Of a DNA stretch of 63,328 nucleotides, positions 53,263 to 62,621 are shown in pieces (the stretch's first letter is position 1; each line of letters begins with the position of its first letter). The stretch is taken from NCBI GenBank assembly GCA_031291055.1, contig JARLJU010000173.1, forward strand, positions 1 to 63,328. The letters are read 5' to 3'. The stretch is from Rudaea sp. (GTDB taxonomy: Bacteria > Pseudomonadota > Gammaproteobacteria > Xanthomonadales > Rhodanobacteraceae). The notes beneath the pieces were generated by a model, which was given only the letters and a program-made list of their open reading frames with translations, had not been told where the DNA came from and searched no databases. Made by a program: the position numbers and the translations under genes.

Positions 53263-53847
53263 TCATCGATCGCGCCAGAAACGCTCCATTTCCAGGAACG
53301 TGAACGAGGCCGACCAGGTAATCAACACCAGGCCGGTCAGCGCTTCGGTACCGACCAGAAAACGGATTGGACCGCTCAGATATGCATCGCCTGCACCCAC
53401 GGTGGTGAAGGTCATCGAGGACACGTAGACACCATCGAGTATCCCTCCGGCGTAGCCGTGTGCGGTGCCGAACGATCGCGATAGCAGCAGAAACGTGCAA
53501 GCCAGCGCAAAAATCCAGATTTCCACGATGTGGACTGACAGCACGCCGAAAATCGCAAATAGAACGCGCCTTCGATGTTGCCCGCCAAGTCGCGCAAGCC
53601 AGCGCGACAGGAAACTTAGTGCTTCATAATGTAAAAGTACACACACGCAAACCACCATCGCCGTGACTGCGACCACGACGAAGTTGGCGCCCCAGTTGTC
53701 ATAGCCTGTCGCCGATACCTGCTGCGCCCGAGCGGCACCTGAAAAAAAGACAGCCGTCGCAGCAAGTACGCTGGTGGCACAGGCGTAAGTTTGTCTGTTT
53801 CCAGGCATGCAAGAATGACCGGTTGGCTCACGCTGAAGCATCGTCAA
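53263..53847 (-). CDS. Potassium-channel-family membrane protein
   Basis: 194 residues. N-terminal signal-like helix (about 20-40), two helices (about 56-77 and 98-120), then a pore loop MTFTTVGAGDAYL with the K+ selectivity sequence TVGAGD and a last helix (about 160-182). The layout suits an Ion_trans_2-like two-pore-helix channel with an extra N-terminal part. No cytoplasmic RCK/TrkA-N gating domain is encoded. The operator at 53888 is 40 bp upstream. Confidence 0.78.
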   Translation of the reverse strand: MTMLQREPTGHSCMPGNRQTYACATSVLAATAVFFSGAARAQQVSATGYDNWGANFVVVAVTAMVVCVCVLLHYEALSFLSRWLARLGGQHRRRVLFAIFGVLSVHIVEIWIFALACTFLLLSRSFGTAHGYAGGILDGVYVSSMTFTTVGAGDAYLSGPIRFLVGTEALTGLVLITWSASFTFLEMERFWRDR

Positions 53848-53887
53848 TGCACGTGACGGACAATGCCTGAGCCGGGCAGTCTAGCGT

Positions 53888-53901
53888 TTGATCTGAGTCA
53901 A
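53888..53901 (-). promoter_or_regulatory. FNR/ANR-type operator of the K+ channel gene
   Basis: TTGATCTGAGTCAA. Unusually, a TAGACT (53884-53879) lies only 3 bp from it, and nothing good sits at 21-22 bp, so binding here might repress rather than activate. This is the last such site in the window. Confidence 0.6.
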
Positions 53902-53955
53902 TTTGCCGGGTGCGGCGAGATTGAAATCACGACTGTGCCGTCATGCTTTCTCTGG

Positions 53956-54990
53956 TTACCGCGCCGCGGGATCGACACCCGGCACGCCGCGGCGAATATC
54001 TGCGGAAAATGTCTCGCTGCGACCGGATCGCAGGGCGCGCTCGGTGATGTGTCCACGCGCGCGCAGTTCGGCGAGCGGATAGTTCCGGTCAAGGCCTCCG
54101 ACTGCATAGACGTATTCGGGGAGGTAGCCCGATAGCAGCAGGCGGTAACTCAGCGGGAGACGACCGACGATGTGTTTGATCATGTGGTAGACCAACGTCG
54201 TGCAGTTCGCGGTGACCGTGTTGTAGAAGCGCGGCGTATGCACAAGGCTGTTGGCTTCGTCGACGTAGGCAAGGAACAGCGCACGCATTTCCGCTACCGG
54301 CATCTGCACCCGGTACAGGTAATCATCTTCGCCACGTACGTTGGTGCGCACGCGGATTACGTCGCGTTCGTCGGCGGCGATGATACTGAGTTCGAACTGT
54401 TTGAAGAAGCCGCCGATCTCCGAAAAGCTCTCGCTCTTTTGGCGGCGGATCTCGACCGAGAATACGACCTGGCCGTCGTGGCCCTGGTCGTCGAAGCCGA
54501 AGGACACCAGCATGTGCGCGATTGCCGGACCGGACCAGTACGACATGATCATGTCGACGGAGCGCAACTGGTCGAGGTCGTAGCTCCGGGTTTCCCAGCG
54601 CTGGGTATAGTCGTTGTTGCTGCGCCAGTCGAAGTTGCGGACGTTGTGGAGGGTAACCCGGCTGCCATCGACCGTGCCTGTCGTCATCTGGGCTACATCA
54701 TCCGCCCACACACGGTCGTTCGATGGCAACAACTGGTGCCACCAAACGAGCAAGACGGCGAACACGGCAGCGAAGCCGAACACGCCGAGCGCAGCCCGGC
54801 CTTGCCACAGTGCGACCAGCATCGCGATGCTGAAAACTGCCCATAACGTCGCGCAGAGCGCCTTGATGGCCTGGCTGCCTGGCACCTGATACCACAGCGC
54901 GAACGCACCCCATATCGCCGGAAACCCGACGAAGAGCATCGCGAGCGACTTGCCAGAAGCGCGCAACACGCGAGCGATACGCGGATTCAC
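53956..54990 (-). CDS. DUF4105-domain membrane/periplasmic protein
   Basis: 344 residues from a GTG. Two to three N-terminal membrane helices (about 14-85) precede the DUF4105 (Lnb N-terminal periplasmic) domain. Key segments are VTLHNVRNFDWRSNNDYTQRWETRSYDL, MIMSYW and YNTVTANCTTLVYHM, whose Asn-Cys-Thr probably contains a catalytic Cys with nearby His, as in papain-like lipoprotein-modifying enzymes. The GTG overlaps the stop of a 23-codon reading frame (GTGA). Follows mlaA and the secreted hydrolase. Confidence 0.78.
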   Translation of the reverse strand: MNPRIARVLRASGKSLAMLFVGFPAIWGAFALWYQVPGSQAIKALCATLWAVFSIAMLVALWQGRAALGVFGFAAVFAVLLVWWHQLLPSNDRVWADDVAQMTTGTVDGSRVTLHNVRNFDWRSNNDYTQRWETRSYDLDQLRSVDMIMSYWSGPAIAHMLVSFGFDDQGHDGQVVFSVEIRRQKSESFSEIGGFFKQFELSIIAADERDVIRVRTNVRGEDDYLYRVQMPVAEMRALFLAYVDEANSLVHTPRFYNTVTANCTTLVYHMIKHIVGRLPLSYRLLLSGYLPEYVYAVGGLDRNYPLAELRARGHITERALRSGRSETFSADIRRGVPGVDPAAR

Positions 54991-55058
54991 GCGCGACGGT
55001 TCCGCGCGCTGTCGCGGACAGCGATCATTGCAAACACAACGCTGCCGATAATGTTCAT
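54987..55058 (-). CDS. Possible 23-residue coupled small ORF
   Basis: MNIIGSVVFAMIAVRDSARNRRA. It begins 2 bases after the mlaA stop, and its TGA overlaps the GTG of the DUF4105 gene. The arrangement fits translational coupling: it may carry ribosomes from mlaA to the DUF4105 gene. A hydrophobic N-terminus and basic end are seen; no family. Confidence 0.3.
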   Translation of the reverse strand: MNIIGSVVFAMIAVRDSARNRRA

Positions 55059-55060
55059 CA

Positions 55061-55924
55061 CTATTGCCCTGCCGGTGTACCGGGTGCCGACCTGACCGGA
55101 GGTTCGTCCGCGTGCAGGCCTGCATCCTCGATCAGGCGCTTGCGCACATACAGGAAGCGAACTGTTTCATACTCGAAGGCCGAGCCAGTCGAGTAGTAGC
55201 GGAAGCTGATATTGGAACGCTCGTCAACCGCGTTGGCCACGCCAAGCATCCAGGCATTGTCGGTATTGCGATACAGGCCAGCCAGGTCAATTGCATACGA
55301 AGTGCCAAAGTCGCCCAGCAAGCCGATACCGTCGCGCAGCGTCGACGGGCCCAGGAAGGGAATCACCAGATACGGCCCCGGATGCATCCCCCATTTGGCC
55401 AGGGTTGTGCCGAAACCGGTCGGTGCGATGGGCAGGCCAATCTTCGCGGCGATATCGAACAGACCGCCCACGCCGACGGTGCTGTTGATCAGCAATCGCC
55501 CCAGGCTGCGCACGCCGAATCCGAGCCGGCCCTGAAGAGCAAAATTGATCGTGCTGTCGACTTCGGAAAGATTGTCGAAGAAGTTGTGCACGCCCGAGCG
55601 CAGCGGCGAGGGCAGACGTCCATATTCGTTCGCTACCGGCAGGAAGACTGCCTCGTCCCAACGCGCATTGAACCGGTAAGTGAAGCGATTGACACGTTCC
55701 CACGGATCGTAGGTGCGCATCGACGGAGCATCGGCGGGGGTCAGCAGCGGGTCGCTTGACGCATTTTCCGCGGCACTCTCGGACGCATCCGCAACCGCGC
55801 CTTCAATGGCAGCGGCGTTCTCTGCGGCGGGTGTCTCTGGCGGAACGCCACGGATCTGAAAGTTCTGCGAGGCGCAGGCGCCCAGTCCGATGGAGGCCAC
55901 GGCGATGAGGATTGCCGCCCTCAT
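55061..55924 (-). CDS. mlaA: MlaA/VacJ-family phospholipid-binding lipoprotein
   Basis: 287 residues. Lipobox IGLGAC, an Ala/Glu-rich linker (about 28-65), then the MlaA domain: YDPWERVNRFTYRFNARWDEAVFLPVA, RSGVHNFFDNLSEV, LGRLLINSTVGVGGLFDIA, WGMHPGPYLVIPFLGPSTLRDG. MlaA removes mislocalised phospholipid from the outer leaflet of the outer membrane. The linker is longer than usual. The ATG overlaps the stop of the secreted hydrolase (ATGA). The rest of the Mla system is not in the window. Confidence 0.93.
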   Translation of the reverse strand: MRAAILIAVASIGLGACASQNFQIRGVPPETPAAENAAAIEGAVADASESAAENASSDPLLTPADAPSMRTYDPWERVNRFTYRFNARWDEAVFLPVANEYGRLPSPLRSGVHNFFDNLSEVDSTINFALQGRLGFGVRSLGRLLINSTVGVGGLFDIAAKIGLPIAPTGFGTTLAKWGMHPGPYLVIPFLGPSTLRDGIGLLGDFGTSYAIDLAGLYRNTDNAWMLGVANAVDERSNISFRYYSTGSAFEYETVRFLYVRKRLIEDAGLHADEPPVRSAPGTPAGQ

Positions 55925-57249
55925 TTCGCCGCTTCCCGCCAGCGTCCGGACAGCATGGTGAGCATGTCCGAAATCTGCTGCCGATCGCCGAGATTGCCCA
56001 GGTGGCCGCCGTGATCGTAAATTGCGATCCGTTGCCCCAGCGTCTTCTGCAGCCAGGCGAGTTCGGATGGGTCGAGAATCAGGTCGTCGCTGTTTGTCTG
56101 CGCGTAGTAGTCGGGATTGCTGCGCAGCGCGTCACCGATGATGTCCAAACGATTGTCGGCGATCAGCGATTGGCGAGTAGATCCCGGTCGGTATTTGAGG
56201 TAGTAGGGGGCAAACACCTTGTCGAAATATTCCGAGAATGGCTTGCGGCGCAGGATGCGCGCGGTTTCCGCCAGCGAATCGCCAACCTTGGGCGGACGCT
56301 TCGGATCAACCACAACGCCGGTGCCTGCATACAGATCGCCGGCGAAGAACACGTTTACCAGAGCGATACGAAAGGTCAGTGCGATCGCTGCGGAAAACTC
56401 GGCATCGGTCTTCAGTACTTTCGCGGCGGCGCCGAGCAGGAAATTCTGGTCGATTTCGATGGCGTTCGATGAGCGATACAGGTTGGCGAGCTGTGCGTAG
56501 AGCTTCTGATACAAGCGCTCGACACCGGCATCGCCAGGGCCAATGCTGAGCGCGAACAGCTTGTCGAGCCGGCCGATGGAGGCGAACAGGCTGACCGGTG
56601 GATTGATCATCACGACGCGGTGGATCTTCAGCTTGCCCTCGGTCGCGTCGATGGACTTGACGACGGCGGCATTGGCGCCACCGAGACTGTAGCCGAGCAC
56701 ATCAATGTCGGTGATCTGACTCCTGCTCGGCAAATGCGCGACGATCTGTTGCATCGCCGCGTACAGATCGTGACTATCCTGAGCCAGGTCGCCCGCGACT
56801 CCCGTGCTCGACGCGGACACGATGAAGCCGGGGAACGTCGGCGAGGGCATCGTCAGCACGTGGTAGCCGGCGCCGTACAGTGCGCCGCGGAGCGTCGAGA
56901 GCGATTTCGTGTTGCCGTCGCTGCCGGTGCCTGAAATGACGATCGCCAAAGGCGCCGGTTTGTCCTGCGCGGAAAACCAGACGCGCAACCTGCGATCGAA
57001 CCAGAAGACATCCGGTACCGGTCGCGCCCAGGGCAGGGCGATATTGATTTCGGATAACGGGACTGTCTCGGGCAGCGGCGCCATGTCTTCAGGCGGCGTG
57101 CCGAATACGGTAGCACGCAGCGCGGCCGAATCGGCCAGACCCGTGGCAGGGCCGGATGCCGACTGCATTGCTTGTGGCTGTGCGCTAGCGCTCACAGACA
57201 ACGCGCAGAGCATCGCGGCGAGCGCAAGATACGGGAATCGCCCCCTCAT
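55921..57249 (-). CDS. Secreted alpha/beta-hydrolase
   Basis: 442 residues from MRGRFPYLALAAMLCALSVSASAQ, a clear signal peptide. The earlier in-frame ATG adds 22 residues that would block it. Oxyanion region IVISGTGSD and the nucleophile elbow GYSLGGANA (about 212) define an alpha/beta fold, and the His near the C-terminus (YDHGGHLGNL) completes a triad. Could act on lipids, given its coupling to mlaA. Substrate unknown. Confidence 0.8.
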   Translation of the reverse strand: MRGRFPYLALAAMLCALSVSASAQPQAMQSASGPATGLADSAALRATVFGTPPEDMAPLPETVPLSEINIALPWARPVPDVFWFDRRLRVWFSAQDKPAPLAIVISGTGSDGNTKSLSTLRGALYGAGYHVLTMPSPTFPGFIVSASSTGVAGDLAQDSHDLYAAMQQIVAHLPSRSQITDIDVLGYSLGGANAAVVKSIDATEGKLKIHRVVMINPPVSLFASIGRLDKLFALSIGPGDAGVERLYQKLYAQLANLYRSSNAIEIDQNFLLGAAAKVLKTDAEFSAAIALTFRIALVNVFFAGDLYAGTGVVVDPKRPPKVGDSLAETARILRRKPFSEYFDKVFAPYYLKYRPGSTRQSLIADNRLDIIGDALRSNPDYYAQTNSDDLILDPSELAWLQKTLGQRIAIYDHGGHLGNLGDRQQISDMLTMLSGRWREAAK

Positions 57250-57326
57250 CCGGGATGCCGGAATATAAGCGACGATCGTTTCGATGTCATCGGGATACGA
57301 AGATACAGCAAGCAAGCCTGCGCTGC

Positions 57327-58211
57327 CTATATTCGGGACGCCTGCGTGTCGAGCGTCGCGAAGTCGGCATCCGTCAACGTCAGTCCGGCGGCGCCCACGT
57401 TTTCTTCGAGGTGCTTGACGTTACTCGTGCCCGGGATCGGCAGGATAACCTTTGAACGCCTGAGCAGCCACGCAAGCGCTACCTGACTGGGTGTTGCCTT
57501 CCGCCGCGTCGCGATCTTGCTCAGCGCAGAGTCGGGACCAACCAGGGCGCCTGCGGCGAGCGGAAACCAGGGAACGAAGCCGATGCCGTGCGCAGCGCAG
57601 TAGTCGAGCACTTTTTCGCTCTCGCGATCGACCAGGTTGTAGCGGTTCTGCACGGTAGCGACGGGAAAATGCTTTTGCGCCGCCGTGATGTCCTCTACGC
57701 CGACTTCGCTCAGACCCGCGTGGCGAATCAAGCCTTCCTTGCGCATCGCGGCAATGACGCCGAACTGCTCATCGCGCGGCACGGCCCGGTCGACGCGGTG
57801 CAACTGCCACAGATCAATGCGATCGACGCCCAGTCGGCGCAAGCTCATCACTACGCACTGGCGCAGATATTCCGGTCGGCCCAGCGGCAGCCAGATGTCG
57901 GGGCCATGTCGAGTCAGTCCGCCCTTCGTCGCGATCACCAGGCCCTTATAAGGATGCAGCACTTCGCGGATCAGATTCTCGCTGACCTCGGGACCGTAGC
58001 TGTCGGCGGTATCGATAAAATCAACGCCAAGTTCGGGCACTCGTCTGAGTGTCGCCCGCGCCGCGGCGGGGTCGGCCGGGTCGCCCCAGATGCCTTTGCC
58101 GGTGATGCGCATTGCGCCGTAACCGAGACGGTTGACGGTGAGATCGCCGCCAATCCTGAATTGGCCGGAGGCGGTCGCGTTAGTGTGGGCTGGCATCTGC
58201 GCAATCTCCAT
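57327..58211 (-). CDS. Aldo/keto reductase
   Basis: 294 residues. Catalytic tetrad visible: Asp and Tyr in DTADSYG, Lys in IATKGG and His in WQLHRVD. The NADP-binding IPIPGTS(N) segment comes near the end. Family resembles the YajO/Tas-like reductases of the AKR superfamily. Substrate unknown. An ATG five codons inside (MPAHTN) could be the true start. Confidence 0.9.
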   Translation of the reverse strand: MEIAQMPAHTNATASGQFRIGGDLTVNRLGYGAMRITGKGIWGDPADPAAARATLRRVPELGVDFIDTADSYGPEVSENLIREVLHPYKGLVIATKGGLTRHGPDIWLPLGRPEYLRQCVVMSLRRLGVDRIDLWQLHRVDRAVPRDEQFGVIAAMRKEGLIRHAGLSEVGVEDITAAQKHFPVATVQNRYNLVDRESEKVLDYCAAHGIGFVPWFPLAAGALVGPDSALSKIATRRKATPSQVALAWLLRRSKVILPIPGTSNVKHLEENVGAAGLTLTDADFATLDTQASRI

Positions 58212-58487
58212 GGGGAATGAATTTTCCGGGACAGGAACCAGTTTGGTGCGAACATGGAAAGATCAATGGTGTACTCCGGCAGTACTTGAAGGCATCACGA
58301 TAAATGCAAATACTCGTCCTCGCGCCAGTTGCGGCATGTCGATGGCAGCGGCGCCGTTCGTTGGCTGTCGCGCGACTGGCTGGATGCCGACCTCGAACAA
58401 CGGCTCTTGGTCGCTCACGGGGATGGACTGGCATGGACAACGATTCGCAGCGGCTCAAGTTACGCTGGCTTGGGTAGGGTGGTTTCC

Positions 58488-59966
58488 TTGAAACGAGAAG
58501 ATCCAAATGCGCCTGACGACAGCGCCGTTGCCGCTACCCGAAGATGGATATCGGGCATGCCGGCAGGCGTCGTCGGCATTCTTGGTCCGCTGCGCGAAGC
58601 CTGCGTCACGATGCTGGCCGCCGTCATCACCCTCGTCTGTGCGCTCGCAATCCAACCCAGCCCGGGTCCGGCAGTATTGGCCGTAGTGCTGTGCCTCTCG
58701 CTTTCGCGTAGCCAGCTTGATCGCGACAGCCGCGGTCGCATTGAGGCCGCCATTGCGCTGCCCATCGTCGGCCTGGTCGCCGTCGGCGTGGGCGTCCTGC
58801 TGCATCGCGCCCCGTGGCTTGGCGCGATCGTGTTCATCAGCGGGATGTTCCTTTCCATCTGGCTGCGCCGGTTCGGCCCGATGGCGCGGCGGGCCGGTTC
58901 GCTTATCGCGCTGCCGTTCGTCGCGCTGCTCACCACGCCCTACATTCCCGCGCCGCCGGACAGCCCTGTCCCTGCGGCCCTCATTCCCGTGATCATCGCG
59001 CTACTGGCACTGCTATGGGTGAGTACATTGCATGCGTTTGCCCGCCGCCTGCGTTTCTTGCCGCCGCCGGAGCACGCGTTCGGACCCGCGCCATCGGTGC
59101 TTAGGGGCGGCAGTTCGCTGCGCCCGATCGCGAGCACCAGGATGGCCATCCAGATGGCTGTCGCGTTGGCGGTGTCCTTCGTGATTGGATACGTTTTCTT
59201 TGCCGAGCGATGGTCATGGATCGTCCTTACTGCCTTCATCGTTCTCAGCGGCAACCGCGGTCGCCTCGACGTCGCTTACAAGAGTGCGCTGCGCGTGCTG
59301 GGCGCGGCGGCCGGAACTCTCGTCGCCCTGTGGTTCAGCATCCATGTAGGAGGCCACGACGCAATGACCGCCGTGTTGATCCTCGGCGCCATTTTCCTCG
59401 GCGTATGGCTGCGCCCGCTGGGTTATGCGTGGTGGGCGTTCTTCGTCACCGTGGCTCTTGCCTTGCTTCAGGGTTTTGCCGGCTCGTCGGCACCGGCCAT
59501 CCTGTGGCCACGCCTGGAAGAAATCTTGATCGGCGCATTCATCGGCGTTGCGGTTGCGTGGTTCCTGTTCCCGGTACGGTCAACCGCGGCGCTGCGAAAG
59601 CGAATTGCCGATGCACTGGCGACGCTATCCGACGCATTGGATCCCACGACTGCAGTGCGAGCGCATAATGACTTCATCGCCGCGGTCGCCGCGGTGGAGC
59701 AGATGGCGCCCGCGTTCCGCGCAAGCCGTCTGGTGACATGGCGTCTGCCTGTCATCCAGCCTGCGGACTGGGTGGATGCCTTGCTCGCGTGCCGCGATCC
59801 GGCCATCGCCCTGATCGAAAAAAACGAGACACCCGGCACCGTGCGCCGAGCGGTCGGGGCAGCACGCAAGTCGATGCGCGAACCCAGGGAAATTTTGCCG
59901 GCATTGAAACAATTGCAGGGTTCGCTGGCTGAGCGTTTGGCATTGGCAGGAGACGGTGCGGATTGA
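58488..59966 (+). CDS. FUSC-family aromatic acid/fusaric acid exporter-like protein
   Basis: 492 residues from a TTG preceded by AGGGTGG. An ATG 53 codons earlier (58329) opens the same frame, but the extra sequence looks non-conserved. Two blocks of about five membrane helices (about 20-170 and 225-370) flank a linker. The second block contains the FUSC pattern YKSALRVLGAAAGTLVALWF. A cytoplasmic C-terminal helical domain (about 375-490) follows. Such proteins export aromatic acids with a partner adaptor, not seen here. Confidence 0.8.
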   Translation: MKREDPNAPDDSAVAATRRWISGMPAGVVGILGPLREACVTMLAAVITLVCALAIQPSPGPAVLAVVLCLSLSRSQLDRDSRGRIEAAIALPIVGLVAVGVGVLLHRAPWLGAIVFISGMFLSIWLRRFGPMARRAGSLIALPFVALLTTPYIPAPPDSPVPAALIPVIIALLALLWVSTLHAFARRLRFLPPPEHAFGPAPSVLRGGSSLRPIASTRMAIQMAVALAVSFVIGYVFFAERWSWIVLTAFIVLSGNRGRLDVAYKSALRVLGAAAGTLVALWFSIHVGGHDAMTAVLILGAIFLGVWLRPLGYAWWAFFVTVALALLQGFAGSSAPAILWPRLEEILIGAFIGVAVAWFLFPVRSTAALRKRIADALATLSDALDPTTAVRAHNDFIAAVAAVEQMAPAFRASRLVTWRLPVIQPADWVDALLACRDPAIALIEKNETPGTVRRAVGAARKSMREPREILPALKQLQGSLAERLALAGDGAD

Positions 59967-60118
59967 GCCGGCGCGACGGCCTTTGTGAAGGCAAGACAGT
60001 TGCGACACGACCTGGTTTCTCGATGCCCCGCCAGAGCGTGCGCAGCTGCCGCTCGTTGCAAATCGAAGCTGGCTGGCAGAAGCTAGGCTGGGGGAACAAC
60101 CACTATTCGGGGAGTGGC

Positions 60119-61063
60119 ATGACCATGCGGAATCTCTTGTTCGCCGTCTCGGCGTCTCTCATCTTGATCGGCGCACCTTATATTCAGTTGCGTGCGGAGC
60201 CTCTCGTTGCGCTTACCCGGGAACCGGGCGCCAAGGACGTCAATCGATTGTTGTTCGTCGACACAGGCAATCCTGGCATCGTCGATCATGCCTTGACCGT
60301 GAGCGGCCTTCCGCCAGGCTCGATCCTGGCGGCAATCGACGTGCGCCAAGCAACCGGACAGCTTTACGGATACGCAGTTCCAGCCGCTACGGAAATCACC
60401 AGTTTGACGCTGTATCGGATCAACCTGCGCAATGGCGTCGCCACACAGATTGGTGCGCCGACGTCGGTGATTACGGCGGGCAGTGCGAACATGGACATGG
60501 CGTTCGATCCCAAAACGGACGTGATTCGGGTTGCGGTGGGCGCGGGGGCCAACTACTGGTCGGCCGACCCCGATGTCGGTGGCGTCAGCCCGCCCTTCAA
60601 CAACTACCTGCATTACGCGGCAGGTCAAGGCAGCGGCACGCCGTACGTCAATGGATTGGCCTTCGATCGGAATCTTGCCGGGACGGCCCTGCGCACCCTC
60701 TACGCCATCGAGCGCAATCAAGCTCAGCTGGTCCGCGTGGGCGGCATCGATGGCACTCCATCGGCATCGCTGGGCGATGTGTATGTCGTCGGCCCATTGA
60801 ACGCGCAGTTGTCCGACAATCCGTTCAGCCCGGGCAATCAGGTCGGTTTCCACATTTCGTCCACTGGACTGGCCGTTGCAAGCTTTACCGGCACCACGGG
60901 CAACTACGCCGCCGCCTTCTTGTATGAGATCAATCTGGGCACTGGCGCCGCGACCCAGTTGGGTACCGGAGCGATCGGTTCCACTAACGGCGTCATCGAC
61001 ATCGCGTTCCTTGCCAGCAGCATTCTGTACGACACGCTGTTTACCGACGGCTTCGGAACGTAG
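60119..61063 (+). CDS. DUF4394 secreted protein with DGFG-type C-terminal tail
   Basis: 314 residues. Signal peptide MTMRNLLFAVSASLILIGAPYIQLRAE, then a beta-propeller-like DUF4394 domain: repeated blocks such as LLFVDTGNPGIVDHALTVSGL, AIDVRQATGQLYGY, YRINLRNGVATQIG and MDMAFDPKTDVIRV. It ends LFTDGFGT, related to the tail of the serine-hydrolase-like protein at 1.1 kb. GGGGAGTGGC precedes the ATG. Function unknown. Confidence 0.85.
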   Translation: MTMRNLLFAVSASLILIGAPYIQLRAEPLVALTREPGAKDVNRLLFVDTGNPGIVDHALTVSGLPPGSILAAIDVRQATGQLYGYAVPAATEITSLTLYRINLRNGVATQIGAPTSVITAGSANMDMAFDPKTDVIRVAVGAGANYWSADPDVGGVSPPFNNYLHYAAGQGSGTPYVNGLAFDRNLAGTALRTLYAIERNQAQLVRVGGIDGTPSASLGDVYVVGPLNAQLSDNPFSPGNQVGFHISSTGLAVASFTGTTGNYAAAFLYEINLGTGAATQLGTGAIGSTNGVIDIAFLASSILYDTLFTDGFGT

Positions 61064-61069
61064 GCAAGC

Positions 61070-62026
61070 TCACTGTGCCACTGGCTGAGGCGAAAAACAT
61101 TCCAGATCGTGGGTCACGCTGACGTGGCCCTTGTAGTACTGCCGGATGGTTTTCAGATTCTCCGGCAAGGTCGCAAGGCTCCGCGCCATCAGGTGACTCA
61201 GGACCAGCTGCTTTACGCGGGCGCCCGCGGCCTGCTTGCCGATGACACTGGGCAGCGCATGCAATTTCGCGGCAACCGGGTCGGGATGCTCTGAAATCGC
61301 CAAGTGCATGACCAGGATGTCCGCACCCTGGATCATTTCCCAGAAGACGGGGTTGTTGCCGTTCTGGTCGCCACTGAAGGCAATCGTGCCAGCTGACGTC
61401 CGGATCAGGTAGCCGAGCGCGGGAACTGGGCCATGCGAAACCGGCGCGGCCAAAACGGTCAGGTCCGACGTTTCCAGAACGACCATCGGCACGGCACGAG
61501 GCAGTGCCACTTCGACTGGATCAAGTTTGAACTCTCCGCCAGTGCCATCCAGAGCGCCGGACAGGTAGGCGAACGCGCCCTGCGGGCTTGAAAACTCTGC
61601 ATGCAGGAACGCGGTCAGACTTGGAAATTCATCGCTGCCGCTGGGGCCGCTGATCGGCAATGATCGAGTACGGTCCGAGAAGTAGCCGGCTTTGATCAAC
61701 GCAGGCAGGTCGGCGACGTGGTCGGCGTGAAAATGTGTGATGGCGACAAGGCTCAGGTCCTCAATTTTCGCACTTGCTTCGCCGAAGCGCAGGAAGGTGC
61801 CTCCTCCCGCATCGACGAGCACGCGACTGTGGCCTTTGATCCAGATCAGATATCCGCTGCTCGCGCGGTGCCCTTCAGGAACGGGTCCGCCCGAACCGAG
61901 AACCTGCACCGCGAAGTCGCCCGGGCAGGAAGGCGCGGCCGCGCCGGCGCGCTGAAAGCCGATGCCGACGAGCAGGCTGAAAACGGTTGCAAGAGAGAAC
62001 TTTGCGTTGGACACGTGTCTGACCAT
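61070..62026 (-). CDS. Exported MBL-fold metallo-hydrolase
   Basis: 318 residues. Signal sequence (about 8-29), then LGSGGPVPEGHRASSGYLI and the metal motif ITHFHADHVADLPAL (about 98-104), VSHGPVPALGYLI, AFSGDQNGN and a C-terminal LSHLMAR. Fits the RNase Z/arylsulfatase-like branch of the metallo-beta-lactamase fold, but export makes a small-molecule ester or phosphodiester more likely. Converges with the DUF4394 gene, 6 bases apart. Confidence 0.88.
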   Translation of the reverse strand: MVRHVSNAKFSLATVFSLLVGIGFQRAGAAAPSCPGDFAVQVLGSGGPVPEGHRASSGYLIWIKGHSRVLVDAGGGTFLRFGEASAKIEDLSLVAITHFHADHVADLPALIKAGYFSDRTRSLPISGPSGSDEFPSLTAFLHAEFSSPQGAFAYLSGALDGTGGEFKLDPVEVALPRAVPMVVLETSDLTVLAAPVSHGPVPALGYLIRTSAGTIAFSGDQNGNNPVFWEMIQGADILVMHLAISEHPDPVAAKLHALPSVIGKQAAGARVKQLVLSHLMARSLATLPENLKTIRQYYKGHVSVTHDLECFSPQPVAQ

Positions 62027-62621
62027 CGTGCGATGTGCCTTCAGGAAACAAATATAGCTGGTCGGGATTCATCGCGGAAACTTTGATGTGCTCTTCGTTG
62101 CGCCTTCATCCGCGACCGGGGACATCAGGCCTGGATCTGCAAGGTTCGGTACCGCACAGAAAGCCGATGCCGACACGTGATATCCAGTGAATCGCGGCCT
62201 CAGAGCCCGCAACGAAAACGAAAGGTGCCGCGCGTGAGCGCCGCGTATTCAGGATGGAACATGGCCAGGACGGCCACGGGGCAGTAACCACTGCAAGAGC
62301 GTCGATTCCCTCCCCGGTTCGGCGCTTTTTTTTGCAGCCGCGAAGGCAACAGCGCAAGGAGCAGTGCCATGAAAGCTGCGTATCAATTGCTCTCTTGCAA
62401 AAGCAATGAAGGGTCTGCGCGACGACCCGTGCAGCGTCGGCGCCGGGCCCTATCGAACCGGTGTGATCTCGCCGGCCCCGCTGCAACGCACCGACGATAT
62501 GCACTATCGCCAGGCACGAGACTTGGCGACTGCGGCTAAGTTGCGGCATGCTCTGACCAAGCGAACCCCGAATCCTCGTTTGTTCGCCGTGGCGCGCATG
62601 AACCTTGCGGAAGCATGACGG
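62027..62621. other. Gap with no convincing gene
   Basis: 595 bases. Short frames only (70 codons at 62406-62618 is the longest on the plus strand), without recognisable domains. A G-C stretch followed by TTTTTTTT at about 62325 may be part of a terminator, but I cannot see a clean stem. Adjacent to a truncated transporter gene, so this may be a decayed region. Confidence 0.4.

Noticed and set aside
11313..53901. CRISPR array or other repeat system explaining the recurring TTGAT sequences
   Set aside because: The repeats are 14-bp palindromes scattered before genes, not regularly spaced with spacers.
62406..62618. 70-codon plus-strand frame before the CDF remnant
   Set aside because: No ribosome-binding site or recognisable family; region looks decayed.
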